DNA of 64,000 nucleotides from assembly GCF_900111745.1 (NCBI RefSeq), contig NZ_FOIJ01000001.1, positions 930,001-994,000 on the forward strand, in the 5' to 3' direction. The DNA comes from Stigmatella erecta (GTDB lineage Bacteria; Myxococcota; Myxococcia; Myxococcales; Myxococcaceae). Positions 62,320 through 64,000 of the stretch are shown here, one piece after another. Each line of letters starts with the position of its first letter. Within the stretch, counting starts at the first letter, position 1. A program made the translations under genes and the position numbers. The notes under the pieces were generated by a model, which did no database searches, was not told where the DNA came from, and saw nothing but the letters and a program-made list of their open reading frames with translations.

Positions 62320-64000
62320 TCACGGAGCCTCTCGCGGGTGCCCCTGGAGCTGCGTGCGCACGATCGCGAACACGGCATCGCTCACGTCCGAAGTCCCTCC
62401 CCCGGATTTCGACACGCGCACCAGCACCCGGGACGAGGCGATGTTCGGCACCCGCCACGTGTAGGTGCCCTGGCTCGCAGGAAGCTCGAAGGCAATGGGC
62501 ACCCAGACGCCCCCTCCATCCGCGGAGAAGGCGAGGTCCACCGCGGACAAGGGGCTCTTGAGCGCCCAGCGGATGCTGACCCGGCTTCCCCCCACCCAGG
62601 ACTCTCCTCCGTTCGGAGACAGCACCTGGATCACGTCATCCACGGGCGCCGGGGTGCTCTCCACCTCCAGCCCCAGCGCGAAGGTCAGGTCGGTCGAGTT
62701 GCTGCCCACCTGCTTTACCATCGCCGTGATGAGGTTCTCCCCCACCCGGAAGGGCGTGCCCGAGAGCGCCAGCTTCTCCCGGATGTATTGGTTATTCGTC
62801 GAGCCCGAGGCGAAGGTCTCGAAGTTGAGCCCCTTTGCCATGTTCCGGGAGAAGACGGGCACCTCGTTGACCCACACCTGAATGCCATCATCGAAGAGCA
62901 CCTCCAGCATGGCCGCCGAGACAGGCTTGGCCAGGGAGAACTTCTTTCGAAAATAGACGGAGGGTTGCGATGGCACCGTGGCGGTGAGCACCGTCCCCTC
63001 ATCTCCATCCCCGAAGCCCAGCTGTCCGGGCCCGGACTTCCACTGAGCATCGTCGTAGCTGGCCGAGAGCCAGGCGGTGCCCCGGTCCACGTTGGTGTCG
63101 TCGTACTTCCACACATCGCTGAAGGCGAGGGCGCGGGAGAACTTCGGCGCCACCTTCTTGACCATCACCACCTTCGCCACCGAAGGGATGCCTTCCTGGC
63201 TGATCAGAAACAACATGTACGGCCCCGGAGGGGCCATCACGTTGCTCTCCGGCGCGGTGACGCTGAGTCCCTCCGGGGTCACCGTGTGCGGCAGCGTGAG
63301 AAACCGAAGGTTCGAATCGAAGGCATGCGTCACGGAGCCCAACGCAATCAACGTGACCTTCTTGATCTGGCTCGCGTTGGGCGTCCCGACGTTGAAGGCC
63401 GTTCCGGGCTTGAGCTCATCCGGGGCCGCCGTGAGGGTAGGACGCGGCCCCTGGAAGAGATAGGGAGGCTCGAAGACTTCCGCGGTGCGCACATTGCGGC
63501 CCCCCGCACTCAGCACCCGCCCATCCGGCAGCAACAGCGTGGTCGAATGGTATCCGCGAAAGGCGTTGTTGCTGGCCAGGTTCTTCCAGACATTGGTCTC
63601 TGGATCCCACACCTCGGCATGACGGACGGCGCCATCGGGATTGTTGAACCCTTCCAGACTGCTTCCGCCCGTCACGAGGATCTTGCCGTCCGGCAAGAAC
63701 ATCGTGTTGTGCTGCCGCCGGGCGATGCTCATGGGGCTCTGGTAGCTCCAGCTGGGCGAAGGTTGGTTGAGATCAATGAGCTCCACGGTTTTCGTGGGAG
63801 GATTTCCGCCGCCCGTGGAGAGTACCTTTCCGTCAAAGTAGACGTTTCCTCCGTAGGACCTGCCGCCAAACTGGCTGTACGGTGCCTCGAACCACGTGCC
63901 GGTCCCCTCTGGATCTAACCACTGGCTGGAGCGCCAGGGCCCCGCGAAGAAGAGCTTGTTGTTGGGGGCCAGGAACATGTGCGGGTAATACGGAATCTTC
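62320..64000 (-). CDS. Galactose-oxidase-like kelch protein, 5' end outside window
   Basis: About 560 residues of a secreted-type protein run off the right edge; the frame is open up to the edge (KIPYYPHMFLAP), so the ATG at 63978 is probably internal. Kelch repeats (FLPDGKILVTGG, LLPDGRVLSAGG) are followed by a DUF1929-type Ig-like domain. The copper ligands of radical copper oxidases are partly visible: Tyr-His in GYHST (143-144 counted from 63978) and His218 in VTHAF. The Cys-Tyr cofactor pair would lie upstream and cannot be checked. Two extra C-terminal beta domains follow: a possible carbohydrate-binding one (about 280-440) and a PNGGESW-type one (about 455-545). A link to myxothiazol is not implied. 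Confidence 0.82.
   Translation of the reverse strand, partial: KIPYYPHMFLAPNNKLFFAGPWRSSQWLDPEGTGTWFEAPYSQFGGRSYGGNVYFDGKVLSTGGGNPPTKTVELIDLNQPSPSWSYQSPMSIARRQHNTMFLPDGKILVTGGSSLEGFNNPDGAVRHAEVWDPETNVWKNLASNNAFRGYHSTTLLLPDGRVLSAGGRNVRTAEVFEPPYLFQGPRPTLTAAPDELKPGTAFNVGTPNASQIKKVTLIALGSVTHAFDSNLRFLTLPHTVTPEGLSVTAPESNVMAPPGPYMLFLISQEGIPSVAKVVMVKKVAPKFSRALAFSDVWKYDDTNVDRGTAWLSASYDDAQWKSGPGQLGFGDGDEGTVLTATVPSQPSVYFRKKFSLAKPVSAAMLEVLFDDGIQVWVNEVPVFSRNMAKGLNFETFASGSTNNQYIREKLALSGTPFRVGENLITAMVKQVGSNSTDLTFALGLEVESTPAPVDDVIQVLSPNGGESWVGGSRVSIRWALKSPLSAVDLAFSADGGGVWVPIAFELPASQGTYTWRVPNIASSRVLVRVSKSGGGTSDVSDAVFAIVRTQLQGHPREAP

Noticed and set aside
62320-64000. Galactose-oxidase-like protein as a myxothiazol tailoring enzyme
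   Set aside because: It looks secreted, carries polysaccharide-type C-terminal domains, and no step in the predicted pathway needs a copper radical oxidase.

Overview
The window is high-GC DNA with dense, mostly minus-strand gene packing. It looks like a myxobacterial chromosome, most probably Stigmatella or a close relative in the Archangiaceae/Myxococcaceae. The assignment rests on one locus: from about 18.4 to 62.3 kb there is a hybrid NRPS/PKS assembly line whose gene order, domain order and odd embedded domains match the published myxothiazol (mta) cluster of Stigmatella aurantiaca. No database search was possible, so the species remains an inference.

Left part (1-18.3 kb), housekeeping genes. 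It opens with a partial acyl-CoA synthetase (minus), a small zinc-ribbon protein with a long acidic tail, a secreted BFN/DUF151 protein and pyruvate kinase (all plus). A long minus-strand series follows: ribbon-helix-helix regulator, UDP-glucuronate decarboxylase-like protein, UDP-glucose 4-epimerase-like protein, lepA, lepB, pyrB, pyrC, carA and an unrecognised conserved-type protein. Several of these genes overlap or abut. Beyond a plus-strand lipoprotein with calcium-binding-like Asp repeats come a sugar-phosphate cupin, a SPOR-domain membrane protein, mnmA and a CCA-adding-type nucleotidyltransferase (all minus).

Middle part (18.4-60.5 kb), the mta-type cluster, read right to left as mtaB-C-D-E-F-G plus a fumarylacetoacetase-family gene. 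Predicted chemistry: MtaB loads a branched starter through an acyltransferase that lacks the malonyl-binding Arg, then adds one malonyl and one methylmalonyl unit. MtaC and MtaD each add a cysteine, cyclise it and oxidise it to a thiazole. MtaD then adds a malonyl unit with full KR/DH processing. MtaE adds methylmalonyl with KR and O-methylation. MtaF adds malonyl with O-methylation but no ketoreduction, giving an enol ether. MtaG adds an amino acid (glycine in myxothiazol), oxidises it with a monooxygenase buried in its A domain, and its thioesterase helps leave a terminal primary amide. This agrees step by step with the myxothiazol skeleton. Genes B-C, C-D, E-F and F-G overlap by 4-8 bp, so translation is probably coupled.

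Right part (60.5-64 kb): a tRNA-Arg(CCU) gene with a credible promoter and terminator, a 14-bp perfect palindrome in otherwise gene-free DNA, the phosphopantetheinyl transferase mtaA that would activate all carrier domains, and a partial galactose-oxidase-like kelch protein running off the right edge.

The most striking sequence-level observation is a 1,040-bp direct repeat, about 98% identical and without indels, covering the AT domains of MtaD and MtaF. It points to recent gene conversion or domain duplication between two malonyl-specific modules.
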